Below, piece by piece: positions 62,001-64,000 of a stretch of 64,000 nt of DNA. The notes beneath the pieces are model-generated. The model did no database searches, was not told the DNA's origin, and worked only from the letters and a program-made list of their open reading frames with translations. The stretch covers positions 33,392,001 to 33,456,000 of the forward strand of contig NC_091013.1 in NCBI RefSeq assembly GCF_041296385.1. The letters run 5' to 3'. The DNA comes from Aphelocoma coerulescens (Eukaryota > Chordata > Aves > Passeriformes > Corvidae). The first letter of the stretch is position 1. The number at the start of each line of letters is the position of its first letter. Made by a program: the position numbers and the translations under genes.

Positions 62001-64000
62001 ATAGCAGATATTTATGAAAGGAAAAAATCTGGTGAACAATAAATGCAAGAGGAAAGAAGTTGGCATGAAAGGAAGCAGGAAAAAAAGAAAAATCTGTAGC
62101 TCCCTGCTGGATTATGCCTCCTGTTGTAGCACTCTGCAGCAATCTTTCTCCTATTATCTTGTACAGTTAAGCAGCTCATACACCATGGACAAAGCAGTAT
62201 GTGTTGATTTCTTAAGAATAGCAGCAAGTCTTTTACTCCAGCCAGGATAATAGTAATGATGGCCAAGACCACATCTTGAGAGGGCTTTTTTTCCATTACT
62301 GATTCATTAGGCAAAGCTCTAAAAAACCACTGCTAATAAGTCACTGCTGCCTATCAAAGTTGCAACAGCAACCTGAAAAGACAAAATAACAGTATGTGGT
62401 CAAATTTAAACATAGTGAAAACCCCTTTTGCTTTTTATTATTTTGAGTAGCTCTAGGATATTCCTAATCTTATAATATTCTCCCTAATAAGAAATGTGTG
62501 AAGAAAGGTTTATTCTCTCATCCTCTCCCTTTAGCGCATCTATGGAGGAAGATTTTAATCCTCCTCTCAATATATCACCAACACTCGTTGATTTCCAGTT
62601 GTCCTTAATAAATCACTCAGATCTTCACATGCTGACTTCATGTGAGCTGGTTAGCACTTATCTGAATTGCTATGATTTCCTATCATAAATTCACTTCAGA
62701 AATACTAATTTAATGCTTCAGCTATTTCATTTTTTTTTATTTGGTTCCCAATCATTTTCCTAGCATCCCATTTCAACAAACACAGAGGCTTATGCTTAGC
62801 ATATTTATTTTCTATTTCAGGTGCCACTGATTTTCTGCTGTTTGGAACCTATGAATTCTTTAATGGGAGTTAATGTAGGGAGTAGCAATGTGATAGCTGT
62901 TACACTGATGTTTCCGTATTTTTATGAGTATCTAAAACAATAGATGGTGTTTGCATATAACTGCATATTTTGCTATGTGTTCAGTGATGTTTATTTATTT
63001 TGCAAAACCCAAGGCATCCATATAGAAAAAGGGTCTTTAGTAAGGACTTCAGAAAGTTGGATATATTCAGGAAACAAATATGTGAACAAATCCATTGACA
63101 ATAAAAGGTTACACAGAATGCCAGCAACACAGAGGAAAGAGAAGTCTTTTATTCCTGGACCTGTTCCCATATAGTAAATCTAAAATCATGCTAAGTCACT
63201 GGAGGAAGTCTGCAGTGCCAGTTGTCTGAAGGCAAGTTTTGCACATACTTTGTAAATAATTGACCTTTTAGATGAGACCTTTCTCTTTTTGGGTGCTCAA
63301 GCAATTTTCATTTCTAACCATATCTTTTCATTTTGGTTTCTTAGAAATAATACACTTTATTTCAGCTTCTATTAAGAAAAACAGAATTGCTTTCTAGGAA
63401 TAGACTTAGTGTTAATGAAGACATGGTACCAGAAGCTTTAGCATGGCCTAAAATAAGTTTTCATGAGTAGCTGTGAAACAATCCATTCAGTTTCCTTTTA
63501 TAGCTATGATCTGCACTTGGCTTATGCCTCAAAGAAGAAATCATAAGAACTTTTTCAAGACTGGCTGTTTCTAAATTCTACAGTTTAGTTCTATTATTCT
63601 AATAGAATTGAGAAACATTTTTTGACTCATACCTCAGTAACATCTTGCTAGCAAGGTGTTCACAAACTCCTTGTGCCATAGAGGAAAACATTTCCAGTTT
63701 TTAAACTCATTTTGATTTGACCTGTAGTTACTATAGAAATTAAATATTCAGGAGGTCTTAAAAATATTAAACTACCACAGAATAAGGGGTGTGACCCTTC
63801 CATGAAGCTCTAGAGGGAATCAGGTTGGCTCTGCAATGGTCAACATATTTTTAAATGGTCTAGAGTTTGAAGTAAAAGGTTAAATGTGGAAGTATAAGGG
63901 TTATTCAGAACACCACTAATAGTAAAGAATTACAAAAAACCCTTGCAAGAGCAAACAACTGGGAAGAATTGTTCTATGATATTCACTGTGGAGAGCTGTA
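56085..64000. other. Long unique AT-rich stretch, no gene seen
   Basis: No exon, RNA gene or dispersed repeat recognised over 7.9 kb. A-rich or AT-rich patches occur at 60021-60037 and 60440-60600. A single octamer ATTTGCAT lies at 59653-59660. Open frames (such as 58158-58415, 60614-60952 and 62012-62314) have no family resemblance. The right edge of the window cuts no visible feature. Confidence 0.5.

Noticed and set aside
1..64000. CRISPR array, bacterial operon or phage region
   Set aside because: No regularly spaced repeats, ribosome binding sites or dense coding. Repeat content and composition are those of a vertebrate nuclear genome.

Overview
The window reads as nuclear DNA of a bird. 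It is AT-rich, carries no recognisable intact gene, and its dispersed repeats are typically avian: 5'-truncated CR1 LINEs ending in the family's short ATTCTATGA-like tails, and solo long terminal repeats (LTRs) of endogenous retroviruses. Several LTRs resemble families I remember from passerine and other neoavian genomes, but family names here come from memory and no database was searched. I found no convincing exon, rRNA, tRNA, CRISPR array or bacterial-type operon. The open reading frames are short and, apart from the CR1 remnants, resemble no family I know. The window is best read as intergenic or long-intron DNA.

Layout. 1-13 kb: mostly unique AT-rich sequence with a CR1 tail (1625-1912, minus), a decayed ERVL-type LTR (3888-4283, minus), an inverted pair of POU octamer motifs (4944-4965), the longest CR1 copy (6897-7670, plus, with the remnant of the ORF2 C-terminus) and a CR1 tail at 8687-8800. 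13-25 kb: a compact hairpin beside a CR1 tail (13045-13328), a perfect 19-bp palindrome matching the RFX X-box (15700-15718), an internally deleted CR1 (17985-18308) and an ATATG microsatellite (19457-19530). 25-36 kb: a compact solo LTR with perfect GGAGA duplications (25579-25920), an LTR tail abutting a CR1 (27615-28160), an A-rich tract near 30 kb and two old SINE-like remnants (34790-35000 and 36025-36150). 36-45 kb: unique sequence, then a CR1 split by a 432-bp solo LTR with perfect TACAAC duplications (41772-42754) and an ERVL-type solo LTR on the plus strand (43911-44489). 45-53 kb: unique sequence with small simple repeats. 53-56 kb: a CR1 tail, an A-rich tract, and two adjacent minus-strand LTRs, the larger a 1,095-bp solo LTR with perfect GTGCC duplications (54990-56084) and a GC-rich core. 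56-64 kb: unique AT-rich sequence.

The best-supported results are the three solo LTRs with exact target-site duplications and TG...CA ends. They give base-level insertion boundaries, and one also gives a relative order (CR1 first, LTR later). I see no evidence for a previously undescribed functional system. The most interesting non-repeat signals are the RFX-like palindrome, the paired octamers and the hairpin at 13 kb. All three are short motifs that need conservation or chromatin data to be meaningful.
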